Assembly: GCA_037176885.1 (NCBI GenBank)
Contig: JAWWNJ010000035.1
Span: 1,426,001-1,490,000, forward strand
Length of the DNA stretch: 64,000 nt
From: Favolaschia claudopus
Lineage: Eukaryota > Basidiomycota > Agaricomycetes > Agaricales > Mycenaceae
Reading direction: 5' to 3'
Shown here: positions 46,637-57,577 of the stretch, in pieces
Layout of the letters: each line of letters starts with the position of its first letter
Position numbering within the stretch: position 1 is the first letter of the stretch
Program-made: the position numbers and the translations under genes
Notes under the pieces: model-generated
What the model was told of the DNA's origin: nothing
Database searches by the model: none
The model's input: the letters and a program-made list of their open reading frames with translations, nothing else

Positions 46637-49600
46637 ATGGCCTATTCCGCTCGCACTCGATCTGGTCATTGACACATCGACCCTAGTAGGGAAGACCCTC
46701 AGCGGATCCTCGACCTCTCCACTACATTTTCTGGCTCGTAACCCTCAGCTTCTCACCAGAACACTGGCGTTTCCTCTGGCCCGCGGCACCAAGCGCCCTC
46801 AAGGTTCGCTATTTGGCCAATACACGGATTCGTCGGAATCGGAGTCGCCTACCAAAAGGGCGAGATTCAGTGACTTCAAAGATACCGCCCTGTACAAGGT
46901 GAGAACGTATCTTGGACTGAGCTCTGGCCATACTACGCGACGTTCTGATTTATCTTCTTGGCCAGAAAACGTGGGAAGAATTGGATATTCTTCAGGCGAA
47001 GAGCAGTGATGAAGGAGATGTAGTTACGCTAGAAGCCCTCCGGTGAACTCATTTTCGCATTGTTGGACTGCGGGTTTGTCTGACGCCCGACAGAAAATTC
47101 CACAAAGACAAAATATTCGCTATCGACGCCGCAATTGCTGCAGGTCCGCGGCACAACAAAGATACCTTGGAGTCAAATGACTCTGAGCCACTGTGGTCTT
47201 CCTCAACAGAGCCTCGTAATGACCGCACAACTCCCTACGTTGGAAACCTATATCTTCGTCGCTACAATGACATTCTTCGAAAACATTTCAAGATATCCGA
47301 ACTTCGGTGCGGCCAACGAGAGGCTATAGAAAGAATTTTGGCAGGAGAGGATACATTTGTCCTTATGCCGACTGGGTCCGGAAAAAGCTTATGCTTTCAA
47401 CTTCCGGCCCTCTACCTTCATGAATGCAGCAACTCGATTACAATTGTCATTTCGCCGTTACGTTCTCTAATCGAAGATCAAGTAGCAGCTTTGGACACCA
47501 AAGGAATACACGCATTGGGTCTCAGTGCAGACACTCCCGAAACTGAGATTCGTAAATGGTTGGTACATGCACGTACTAAGCCGGCATTGGTTTACTGCAC
47601 CCCGGAGAAAATCAAAACTGGCCAAATCCTTCGAAAGATCCTCATGGACTTACATCTCTCAGGGCAGATCGGTCTGATCTCTATTGACGAGGCGCATTGT
47701 ATCACCGCATGGGGAGCCGATTTCAGAAAACAGGTGACGATCTTTGAATCTCTAGTTCTTCTGATTTGACCTATGATATTTTCCAGTTCAATGCACTCGG
47801 TACCCTCAGAGACGACTTTCCTGGCGTTCCGATTATGGCACTTACTGCCACTGCTCATCGTGAAGATATCATTGCCATCACCAGCCTCCTGCAACTCAAG
47901 GACGCTTCTGTTATCCGGCTTTCGCTCAACCGTCCGAATTTAGAATTCAGGGTAACACGGAAGGGGACCCTGTCCCAAACTGATTCCGCTATCATTGATT
48001 TTATTAAGGGTGCACATAAAAATCAATCTGGAATCGTCTATTGCACCACCAAAAAGACTTGTGATCGTGTTGCGCAAAAGCTCGCAAAGAGCGGCATCAA
48101 GGCCGAAGCGTATCATGCGGATGTGAATGATTCCGGACGACGGCAGATTCACAATAACTGGAAGCAAAATCGGACTCAGGTCGTAGTTGCGACGGTAAGT
48201 TTGGAGCACTGGGCTACGCATTGACAAATCAGTAGCTTCGGCGCTTTGAGATGATTCCTCCAACCATGGCCCGAGTGTTAGGTGTCGCCCGAAGCGGGTT
48301 CAAACACATTTGAAACCAATTGGAAGTGAAGGGGGCTTGGCACTCGGTTCATGGCATGAGATATTCGGATGCGCCGAAGCTACCGATTTTTCAGCGGGTT
48401 TATATTGAAGCCGCTGTGAACCTGCAACTCTAGATAGCGTTTGGGATGGGGATAGATAAGGGCGACGGTAATTTCCAGTCGCCTGGCAAGTTCTCGCTCT
48501 GACTTTTAAGTCCCAGTCAGCTTCGTTATCCATTATGACATGCCCAAGAGCCCCGACGAGTGATTGAAGTTCAATCGATTGGCATTAAATATTTCTGATG
48601 TGATTCGCAGGTATGCTCAGCAGACCGGTCGCGCAGGCCGAAACGGCCAGCCAGCTGTGTGCATAATATGTAGGGTCATTTACATGAGATCGACGAAAAA
48701 TCTCACATTGCTTCATTCTTTCTTCAGATTATGCGTTCAGAGAGAAAAAATACATTCAGAACCTATACGAAATGACATCCACTGGTTCATTGGACGACAA
48801 CAAGAGGAAGATATCGGCAATGGTCGATTACTGCGAAGACAAAGTGACTTGTCGACGAGTACTTTTACTCCGCTATTTTGGCGAACATTTCGAAAAGAAG
48901 GACTGCGGAAAGACCTGCGACAATTGTGTCGAGAGGGAGACTCTCATCTCTCGAGACCTCTCCACGGAGGGTCGTCTTGCTATTGCGTTGGTTCGCGGGT
49001 TCGAGGAAAAAGTCACCGTGTCTCAATGTGTTGATGTGTTTAGAGGGAGAACAGGAAGGAAGAAGCAGCTGAATCGGAACCCACAATACGGTGCGGGAGG
49101 GGAACTGAGCGACAACCTCGCCAACATTCTTTTCGACAAGCTCTTATACATGAACATTCTTATTGAGTACAAGGTGTTCAGCAATGGCCATTCGCATTAT
49201 TATGTGAAGGTACTTCTTGGCTTTGCTTTCGCATCTGTATTTGCATGGCATACACTAAAACAAAATTCAGACAGGACCCGGTGTCAAATCTATTGGAGAT
49301 TATACATCCAACAACTCGAACCAGAGCATCGTTGTCTCCTTTCACGCTACAGGAAAACTCAAACGTGAAGCGCGTCCGCAGGACGATTTCATGTTGGCGG
49401 ATATCCCGCGTATCGCCTGCTCCGATATATTCTCCAATTACGTGGACGGCCAGAATCTGGATGTGCGCCCCAAACTAGTCGTAGTCCGCGATCCTCCCTC
49501 TTTATTTCCCGGCACAAGCAGCAGCCTACTCCCATCCGATGTTCTCAATGAGGACCACCACAAATCGGTAGCTGGCTTGGAGGCAGCATCAGATTTGTTT

Positions 49601-49846
49601 TCGCCACCTATTTCAGCAGGTAGCTCATCCCACGTCGGCATCTTCGGAAGCCGACGAGGAAAGCTTGCAGGTGCCACTGACAGGGAGGCATCCGAGGACG
49701 AGATTCAATCATGGCCGTTACGATCGGAGGGAGAATCGACACGACGGCGCCAACGAGTTGGAAGAGAAGGTAGATGCCATTACATCGGTGACCGTCCTAC
49801 ATCCTTTGACGGTGGGTCGGTGGACCCTATAGACTTCCTTAAGTGA
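46637..49846 (+). CDS. RecQ family ATP-dependent DNA helicase
   Basis: 3'-5' DNA helicase for recombination and replication repair. The helicase core starts near 47260: RCGQREAIERILAG (motif 0), PTGSGKS (Walker A), ISPLRSLIEDQ, DEAHC, ALTATA, GIVYCTTKKTCDRVA, IAFGMGID, and TGRAGRNG (motif VI). The RecQ zinc-binding region reads CRRVLLLRYFGE...CGKTCDNCV, then a winged-helix region and an acidic/basic tail. No HRDC domain is seen. Introns include an unusual 239-nt one (48195-48433) inside motif V. The N-terminus is unresolved: exon sequence before 47100 (TKRPQGSLFGQYTDSSESES) is in frame with the core, but no ATG joins it cleanly. The ATG at 46637 (MAYSARTRSG) is one base out of phase. Start is therefore approximate. 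Confidence 0.88.
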
Positions 49847-50655
49847 CGATCCTACCAGCGTATATACGTGTACAATTTATGCAATCGCTGGGAACAAAAA
49901 TTGAACTGCTCACGTGATCTTGGTTCAATTTCTCGGCAAACACCGATTGTTCCACGTACGAAAATCCTTTAGCTCAAACCGGAAGATGAGGACTGTGCCA
50001 AAGCTACGTAATTCACTTTCTACGCTCAGAGTCATAGTCGCACCGGACTTGATGCTGTACTGGACTGTGCGGGCACAAATCTATAAATAGAATTTGGAAT
50101 CCAACTTTCCACCAACGGATCAATGATGACGTGACTGGGCGGGCGATGTGCGCGTGTTGGGTTGCCGCCGAAGCTATCCGCTCATTACCGGTTTGAATTT
50201 TGACGTCGGACGCATCTTCTGCAAGGACCCGGGGGGCCGGAAGCGTTGGACGCGAAGACTGGATTTGCGCCCGCAACTGGCTCAGAAAAATATCTGGTCA
50301 CGGTCGTACTGGACGATCTCCGAGTCGTCCTACTGACAATATCTATATCGGTTCCACTTGAAGCGATCCGTGCATGCCCACAACCGCCCCTGCCATGGCG
50401 CAGCTCATCAGAAGTTCGACGGCCCTGAAAACGCGGGTAAGAGGCATGACCCTCCTGGGCGGTGTCCACCCCTCTTTTTGGCGTGAGTTGCCTTGCATTC
50501 GAACCGACAATACACTGCAATTACACTGGTTAGGTATGTTTCCGATCTGTCATCACTAAATGGAAGCGATTGCGGGTTGCTAGGGGCGTTGCAGGTGGCC
50601 GGTATATAAGACAAAAGGGACTGGGAAAAAGTCATTCTTCTTGGTTTGTGCGAGT
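49847..50655. other. Intergenic region
   Basis: About 800 bp between RecQ and the protease. No gene signature. Contains a CACGTGA word at 49912 and the protease TATA box. Confidence 0.4.
50603..50610 (+). promoter_or_regulatory. TATA box of aspartic protease
   Basis: TATATAAG, 46 bp before the ATG at 50656 and in a G/A-rich context. Good core promoter by position. Confidence 0.45.
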
Positions 50656-52871
50656 ATGCCGCCTTTTGCAACCTCCATTCTTTCTCTTCTTCTTCTCCAA
50701 TTGCAGTTATGGCCAGTGTCAGCCAAGCCAGGACGTCGTCCCCACTACGCCATGGACGACAACAACAATATAGTAAACAATTATAATGACCGCGTAAGTC
50801 AGCGGCTTGTTTTCTCGCATTCAATGAAGTGAATGACACTTCCCAAAGTACACCGTCAATCTCACAGTTGGGGGAACGCGTAAGTTGGCTCGACAGTGAC
50901 GCACTGAAACTGTCGTGACGTGTGTTCCAGCTGTGAATGTGATGCTGGACACGGGCTCTACTGATGCATGGTACAAGATTCATCTTCGATCTGAGTCTTC
51001 CTTCTTACTTATTCGTAGGGTCGCACCTCTCGATGAAATCACGGGCACGTTCAAGAATACTGGAGCCAGCGCCAGCATTTTTTACGGAGATGGGAGCAAT
51101 TTTGTGAACGGCACAGTTTTGACGGGGCAGGTAGAAATCGCTGGGATAACCATTCCCCACCAAGGTGTGTCGCATTTTGATATCTGAGGGAGAATTCAAC
51201 CCGACCAAAATTCGCACTTCATAGCTTTCATCAACGTCACAAATGCAAGTCAGGTAGTTTCCTGCTCGTTTGCGGAAAGCTAACTTTCAATCCAGAGTGT
51301 CGGTGAGGAGAGCGACGTGGCTCAGGGTATTTTTGGACTTGTTGGACTCGGCTTCGACGGCCCCAACGGCGATATACCATCTGCGCTGACAGCTGCTGGA
51401 TACAACGGCACTGATGTAGGCAAAGCGATCCTCACAAGCATCTTCGCCCAGAGCCCTGACAAAGGCAATTTTTTCTCCTTCTCATTGTCCCGGGTCGGCG
51501 ATGTGCACGACTCTGCCGATGCTTCGCTGGTCATCAGCGGATATGACCCCAAGTATACCGCGGTCCAGTCGTCACCGCAGTTACCCCAGTTCCCGGTCGG
51601 AGGTGGGCGGTGGAGTGTGGTGACGGACGGAATCTCTGTCGGAGGGAAGGATATTGAGTGGGAAGCATACGGTTCTCCGGTACCGCGGGGTCAAACCGTA
51701 GTCCTTTTCGACACAGGAACGACGAACTTTTTGGTCCCTCCAGAGGTCTGTCTTGATTTTTGTTCATTCGAAAAATTGGCTGAGTGCATATTTTTATAGG
51801 TCCGTGACCAGATTTATTCCTCTGTTCCTGGGGCCGTCCTTGCGAAGAATTCATCCATTCGTGCGCGATGACAACTTGACACGACCACAAATTCTGATCA
51901 TTGTCTTTCAGCCAATTTGAAGTTCAGCGAGGATAACGATGTCTGGGTTATTCCTTGCACAACTCCGGTCAACATGACCACTAAATTTGGGTGCGTCGTG
52001 TTATGTTTCAGACTATGATTCACACTGAATCGATGGTGAACAGCGGCCAAATAATCCCCATTCATCCTCTCGACCTCTCAGATATGGTTCACCTCAAAGG
52101 CCCGGACGGCAAACAATATACGGCGTGTATTGGTTCCATCACCAACGGCGGAAGCATCTTGGGGCGTAATCTGGATGCTTTGTACGGCGACAGCTTCTTG
52201 CGCAACGTTTACAGCGTGTAGGTTCTTGGTAATTCCACCGTGATTCATCGCTAAATCGTTCAAATAGCTTTGCCTTCGGAGATGACAAAACGCCGCCTAA
52301 TGTTCAGCTCCTCGCCAATACTGAGACTATCGAAGCTGCTTCTGATTTCTTCGTAGTCCGTGGGGAACTGCTTGAAAATAGTCCTCCGGAACTTGCTCCT
52401 GAGGACATCATCAAGCTCTTTGATGGCCCATCTGCAGTCTCCTCTTCTTCGTCCTCGTCGTCGTCTTCGACACCATCTGGCTCGACTGATAGCTCTACTA
52501 ACTCCAGCTCCGGCTCTCAAGCTAACTCTGACTCATCTACCCCGTCATCTGGCGGCTCTCTTCCCGAATGCACCGTGCCCGCGGGCTCTGATGCTCTCTC
52601 GAACCCCAATTCCAAATCCTCAGTAAACCTTGCAGACAACGGCTCGTCATCGTCGAGCACCAGCGACAAATACGGCCCCGTAATAGTCGGTCTGCTTGCT
52701 GCGAACCTTGTACTCCTCCTCGTCGTCGCTTCCCTCAGCGTCGTGAACTTTGTACGGGGCGGAAGGACCACCGGTGCGACGCGCAACCCTTCGTATGTAC
52801 CCGTGAAGCTGAAGGAGGATGCCCCGCGGTCGTCGTTCTCGATGACGGCGCATACTGGATATTCGGACTAG
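50656..52871 (+). CDS. Membrane-anchored aspartic protease (pepsin family A1)
   Basis: Secreted acid endopeptidase tethered at the cell surface. Signal peptide MPPFATSILSLLLLQLQLW. Active-site motif 1 is VMLDTGSTDAW; the Trp codon spans an intron and reads on as VAPLDE. The flap region is ASIFYGDGSNFVNG, followed by GIFGLVGLGFDG. Active-site motif 2 is VVLFDTGTTNFLVPP. After the catalytic part comes a Ser-rich stalk (52435-52660), a membrane helix (VIVGLLAANLVLLLVVASLS) and a short basic cytosolic tail ending TGYSD. Around ten introns. DTGST with Asp rather than the usual Asn after it is typical of basidiomycete members. The stalk and anchor resemble yapsins in layout, though the anchor is a helix with a tail, not a GPI signal. 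Confidence 0.9.
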
Positions 52872-53264
52872 AATAGGACTATACATCACTCATTGTCTTG
52901 TGTTATTTCAATACTTGTGTCACAATGCTATTCTAACGGACTGCAAAAGCAAACTAGTTTATGTAGCTACTAGACGCGTTTAGGGATTCCCGTCACGGGA
53001 CCGTGTATGGACGTTTTTCGAACTTTGGTCGGATGTTTATGGATGAATAATAAATTTCTCCCCACCATCTCAGAAAAATCACCCAGGCTTGAAGGTAGAA
53101 CATACATTCCACGTCAATATGTGTTGTCTGGATTGAGAATTGATGGCGCTCCCAGCCCTTCGATCAATAAGTTGAAAAGAAAATCACAATAGCCGTACAC
53201 GAGAGTTATTTATCAGTTCATTCCCCACCATGCTGCGACCCAACTCAGCGATTTATAGTAATCT
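52872..53264. other. Convergent intergenic region
   Basis: About 390 bp between two 3' ends. AT-rich, nothing recognised. A CGTCACGGGACCGTG word at 52991-53005 resembles the first two blocks of the F-box upstream element, but here lies downstream of genes. Confidence 0.4.
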
Positions 53265-54184
53265 CTATACCAGCCCGTGGAATTCGGCAAAAGGATCATC
53301 ATCTTGAGGAGCCTCGCGAATTTCGATGAAACCACGAAGAAAACGAGCAGCACGCGCGCCTGCGAGATGCTCGGTGAAGGCGATAGCCATGTCTGTACCT
53401 ATGAATGATTCAGCTCGGAGCGAATAAATAAATAGAATGGGTGAGATCGTACCTGCGCTAACCCCAGAGCTTGTCCAGACATTGCCTTGAGACTATCGTT
53501 CAAATCCGGTTCAACAAAAAGGAAGAAAAACCAACCGTCGATAACCCAACGCGCCTTGGCGACCCACCCAATGTCTTTCGGCGAGGCAGCCTTGCAATAC
53601 AATTAATTACAAGCGACATGTTTGTCTTGTAACAATTGGGAGACCCACCACAATAGGACGATAGAGCGCCTTGTTAGTGGTGGCTTTCTTGCCTGACAGA
53701 AGACCAACCACGGCAAGAATTAAGGAGCCCCCACAAACGGAACAAATATATTTCGCTTTGGGCCCTCGTTCAGTGAGGAATTCCTTTAAGCCGTCGGGAA
53801 GATGAACATTGCCCTTTTCGTCCGGTACCGGACCTGAGAAACAAAATTGCATGAATTGTGAATCCACGAACCAGTAACGAGATTGGAAATACGGACCGGC
53901 GGGAACCCAGATGATATCGTATTGTTTTTCGCTGGCTATTGCCTTCGCGTATGTCGTGGGTCGGATTGATCGTCGGGGCACATTCGCCATTCAACGAAAG
54001 GACGGGGTCCATCGTTGGAGCGATGTAATCGAATTTGGTTCGGTATGGGACCTCGCCCATCATTGGGCCGAAAACTGGATGGTCTGCGTTGTTCAAACCA
54101 GCAAGAACCTCGATACAGGGGATGAAGTCGGAGAGGGGTGACACCCGGAAAGATGCAAACGCCGATGTTGAGTGTTTGGGCCAT
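53265..54184 (-). CDS. DJ-1/PfpI family protein, copy 1 (two frame breaks)
   Basis: Class I glutamine-amidotransferase-like fold; relatives include isonitrile hydratases and stress-response hydrolases. Start MAQTLNIGVCIFPG at 54184. Blocks: SDFIPCIEVLAGLNNADHP, YIAPTMDPVLSLNGECAP, YAKAIASEKQYDIIWVPAG, and the nucleophile elbow SVCGGS with its Cys. Then SGKKATTNKALYRPIV, KDIGWVAKARWVIDG, VWTSSGVSAGTD, and FIEIREAPQDDDPFAEF. Two single extra bases against copy 2 break the frame: in the GGGG at 54135-54138 and the GGG at 53958-53960 (plus strand). All intron sites are preserved, so a sequencing error is as likely as real decay. Tandem with copy 2, same strand; a TATA-like sequence lies about 85 bp upstream. 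Confidence 0.75.
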
Positions 54185-54801
54185 GTTGAGATTGAGTTGA
54201 GTGTTCCGACTCGTACGCGCCGCGTTTTTGGAAGTCTGGCAACGACTGGAGAGGTCATCGAGGTTGAGTTTATATATCTTTGTCTCCCGAAGTCTTCGTC
54301 AGCATCGATTCGGTATATCGTAACAGACCATTGACAGCGAACGGGGCCCGGGCGGGCTGTCGATCCCGCAGAAGTAATAGATAGGTTGGACCGTGGCGTA
54401 CGCGCGTTTTCAGACGTGACAATTGATTCAGCAATTGCACACAGCAGTTGCGAGTAACGGGGGAGGGGTCGACAGGGGACTGATGTGGGTAATTTTGGTT
54501 GAATCATGTTATATACTTTCCGAACGACAACAAAATAGAGTTGAAGAGAGTTGTCTTTACTCGGAAAATCAAGAGTTCGTATGAATCGTTTCCTGAGGCC
54601 CAGGTGACCGTTCCGTGGCATGGACGTCTCCATGAAGATACTTGGAAAGTTCCGGAGTATAAACATCGTGCTAGCAGCACAGGCCGACGACGGGGAACAA
54701 TCTGTCAGTTGTACTGAGTGGTGGTTTTACACAAGTTTGTAACTCCGACCTTATTTGACCTTGTTATGTCTGTCTGCCGAATACTGCCGAAGAACGCGTT
54801 C
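54185..54801. other. Intergenic region between DJ-1 copies
   Basis: Promoter side of copy 1 and 3' side of copy 2. A TTTATATA word (54269-54276) is the likely TATA box of copy 1. The long minus-strand frame running through this region (to 54666) is an artefact of the frame break in copy 1. Confidence 0.45.
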
Positions 54802-55962
54802 TCAAAGACTAAAGTTGAACATCAAATAAATTGCATCCTGAGATATCGAGCAACAGCGCGACATTCGAACTTTGTTGGTGATACTTGAAGGTAAATTGCA
54901 AAATTTCGCGACGACTCGGAAGCATATGTATAGATCAAAATTCAAGTCTACAGAGAAATCCTGTACGATGAGCTTGTAGATTCGCAACCCTCCAATATCT
55001 ACAAAAGCCCATGGAACTCGGCGAGAAGGATCGTCGTCTTCAGAGACTTCGCGAATTTCGATGAGCCCGCGGAGGACGCGCCCGGCGCGGGGGCCTGCGA
55101 GGTGTTCGACGAACGCCATGGCCATGTCGGTGCCTGTAAGACGAGTTCAAATCATTCAATTTGTGAGAGAATAAAGATTTCAAAGGGAGAACATACCCGC
55201 AGTGACGCCGGAGCTGGTCCAAATGTTGCCTTTTGAGATTGGGGAAAATTCAGTACATGTAGACAATCTGAGCAGAACAAAAGATGCAGAACAAAATATT
55301 CACCGTCGACGACCCAGCGCGCCTTCGCGACCCACTTGATGTCCTTGGGAGTTGCAGCCTTGCAACAAGAAGGTTCGAGTAAGAAACGAGTTGATTGTGC
55401 TCTCGAGAAATGAACGCACCACGGTAGCACGATAAAACGCCTTGTTGGTGGTAGCTTTCTTGCCGGAGAGCAGGCCAACCGTAGCAAGGATCGCCGAGCC
55501 GCCACAGACAGAAAGAATGTATTTCGCCTTCGGTGCCTGCGTGGTCAAGAATTCCTGGACACCGTCGGGAAGCTGGAACGCGCCCGTTTCGTCTGGCAGC
55601 GGACCTGCGAGCGAGATAAATTTCAAGAAATCATGAAGACTGAGATTCCAGGGGCCATAAATAAAGAAACACCAACCAGCAGGAACCCAGATAATATCGA
55701 ACTGTTCGCCACTGGCGAGAGCTTTCGCGAACGTCGTGGTTGGATTGACGGTCGGAGCGCAGGCGCCGAGCAAAGAAACAACCGGATCCATTGTCGGCGC
55801 GAGGTACTCGAATTTGACGCGGTACGGGACGTCACCCATAGCTTTACCGAAGAGAGGGTGGTCTGCGTTGTTTAGCCCAGCAAGCGCTTCGATGCAGGGT
55901 ATGAAGTCGGAAAGGGTGACTCCGGGGTAGATGCAGACTGCGACGCTGAGGAGTTGGGGCAT
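54802..55962 (-). CDS. DJ-1/PfpI family protein, copy 2
   Basis: Near-identical architecture to copy 1. Start MPQLLSVAVCIYPGVTLSDF at 55962, then CIEALAGLNNADHPLFG, YLAPTMDPVVSLLGACAP, FAKALASGEQFDIIWVPAG, ILSVCGGSAILATVGLLSG (nucleophile Cys), KDIKWVAKARWVVDG, IWTSSGVTAGTDMAMAFVEH, GLIEIREVSEDDDPS. After that the frame differs from copy 1: an extra base near 55025 skips the expected stop at 54999-55001 (which would end AEFHGLL) and the frame runs to 54802 with non-conserved sequence. The true end is probably 54999. TATA-like TATATAA about 70 bp upstream. Substrate unknown; the conserved Cys suggests hydratase or hydrolase activity. Confidence 0.8.
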
Positions 55963-56080
55963 GTTGGATTGAACTGGTGTGTCAGGGGTGTTGGTTTTTT
56001 TTTGTGTGAGTTGTTGGTAGAGTTGGAGGTTATATAGCAGTTTTTCTTTTGTTGAACTTCTAGTCAGCATCCACAAGTCA

Positions 56081-56455
56081 TTGATTGTGCAAGCAAGCCG
56101 AGTAAACGCGCAAGCCATTTTTTATGTCGAAGTATACCTTTCAATCTTCGATGGCGCAGTCGGTCGTGGGTCTCCCGCCAGGCGGGAGCAACTGGGTAAC
56201 TTGGTTGCTAAGATTAAGGCTGCGGATTATCTGATAAAAAAGATCGTCATTGAGCTTTACAGGGGCCGGGAGGACGCGTATGCTGCGGCCAGGATACTTG
56301 AGCGTCTGTCTGTCAAGATTGAAGTTCTGCGCAGCGAAAATGGGCCAGAAATGGACAACAATTCCCTAGCAATATCACTGGTCGACATGCGAGCGTTCCA
56401 GAAAATTGAGTGCCTTGGTTTTGAGATGTGTCATGCAATGCGCAGCGGGAAGTAG
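56081..56455 (+). CDS. Possible hypothetical protein, 124 residues
   Basis: Open frame divergent from DJ-1 copy 2. Predicted mostly helical (EQLGNLVAKIKAADYLIKKI, AARILERLSVKIEVLRSE), without Cys-rich, membrane or signal features. No family recognised. The region is otherwise gene-free, so it could be a small gene or a decayed fragment. Confidence 0.25.
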   Translation: MIVQASRVNAQAIFYVEVYLSIFDGAVGRGSPARREQLGNLVAKIKAADYLIKKIVIELYRGREDAYAAARILERLSVKIEVLRSENGPEMDNNSLAISLVDMRAFQKIECLGFEMCHAMRSGK

Positions 56456-57072
56456 GGACAGGAACGTAGATCTATTATCTGGGTAGTTGCCAGTGATGAT
56501 GGTTTTTGCTCTGAACCGCCGTCAGGAAGGATCCTTGGCCAGGCTACATTGAACTTTGTTCGCGACATCATAGCGGGCTTTGCAAACACGTCGAATTCCA
56601 CTCCAAGCACCCCCGGGGCCAGCGCCGCCTCAGGCTCATGTTCAAGATCGAGAGATACAACGAGTTGGACTGGGTTACGATCAACTGGGCAAGTCCGATC
56701 GACGCAAAAAATAATACGCAAAGAATTCAGAAGCCCTATACGACGCTTGAAGAGAACTAAAACAGTCTTGAAGAGTAAGTGTGCAAGCCAAAGCAAGTTT
56801 GTCAAGTCAAGTCCTTGTCGTCCGGTCCTGGGGGTTGGAAGGTTGAACGGTTAACGTTAAGCCGTCGAGTCACATCACTAGCCATGCGTTGTCGCCGCGG
56901 TGGTTCAACGTTGATGACGGCGCCGCATGTCTCCAAGTCACAAGATCGCGCCAACAGCGCCGCGCGCGGCTTGACCGGCTTCTTGGTGTGTTGATTCAAC
57001 TCAAGGCGAGATTCTCCAGGACCTCTGTTTATCCCTTTGGAGGCCAGATCCCGGATCGGCCCAAACCCCCAC

Positions 57073-57433
57073 TTTTTGTCCGAACCGGTTTTGGGGGAGA
57101 ACTGGGCAATTTTTGTCCGAACCGGATGCAGCCTATCATGCCGTAAGTCGCCAAAAGCGGGTGATTTCTGGCCTCTCACCATCAAAAATGCTCAATTTTT
57201 CTTCCCAAGCTGTTTTTTGCGCTCTTTCACCCGAATCCAGCCATTTTCTGGATGAGTTTAAGAAATTTGCTTTTTCCTCGACCTTCGGCTTGTCCTCGGC
57301 CGACTCAACCCTCTGCGACCGCCGGATTTTTGTCCGAACCGGATCTAGGTACCTGGCGTCTCTCCCCCCAAATTTTGTCCGAACGGCATCTAGGCTTCCT
57401 CGGCCCTGCCCCACCAAAATTTGTCCGAACCGG
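57073..57433 (+). repeat. Five TTTGTCCGAACCGG direct repeats
   Basis: Copies at 57073-57088, 57110-57125, 57327-57342, 57372-57386 (one C short) and 57420-57433. Copies 3-5 extend into a (G)GATCT(A)GG-like tail. The core TCCGAACCGGA is close to palindromic. All lie 140-510 bp upstream of the IDP1 start on the same strand. Confidence 0.8.
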
Positions 57434-57577
57434 GATCTGGCATTCATAGGCATAAACAGGGGTCCTGATTCTCCGAGCGCTACAATAAGCACCTAGCCGT
57501 ACCTCGCTGTCAGTGTACGCCACGTAGCTCCCTCCTTGTACCCTTACCACCACCGTCGCCCAGTTCTCGTCCTGCTC

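Larger units (their letters stand above)
55963..57577. other. 1.6 kb region between DJ-1 copy 2 and IDP1
   Basis: Divergent flank holding the weak ORF at 56081 and the TTTGTCCGAACCGG repeat array. Besides these I see no gene signature. Confidence 0.45.

Noticed and set aside
52991..53005. CGTCACGGGACCGTG as a sixth F-box promoter element
   Set aside because: Lacks the ACGCG block and lies between two gene 3' ends with no F-box copy downstream.
53770..54666. Long minus-strand open frame of 298 codons
   Set aside because: It follows the DJ-1 copy 1 gene in one frame only between two frame breaks; its first half is promoter sequence and its end leaves the conserved protein.
57073..57433. CRISPR-like array
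   Set aside because: Repeats are only 14-16 bp with irregular gaps and the DNA is eukaryotic; better explained as binding sites or minisatellite.
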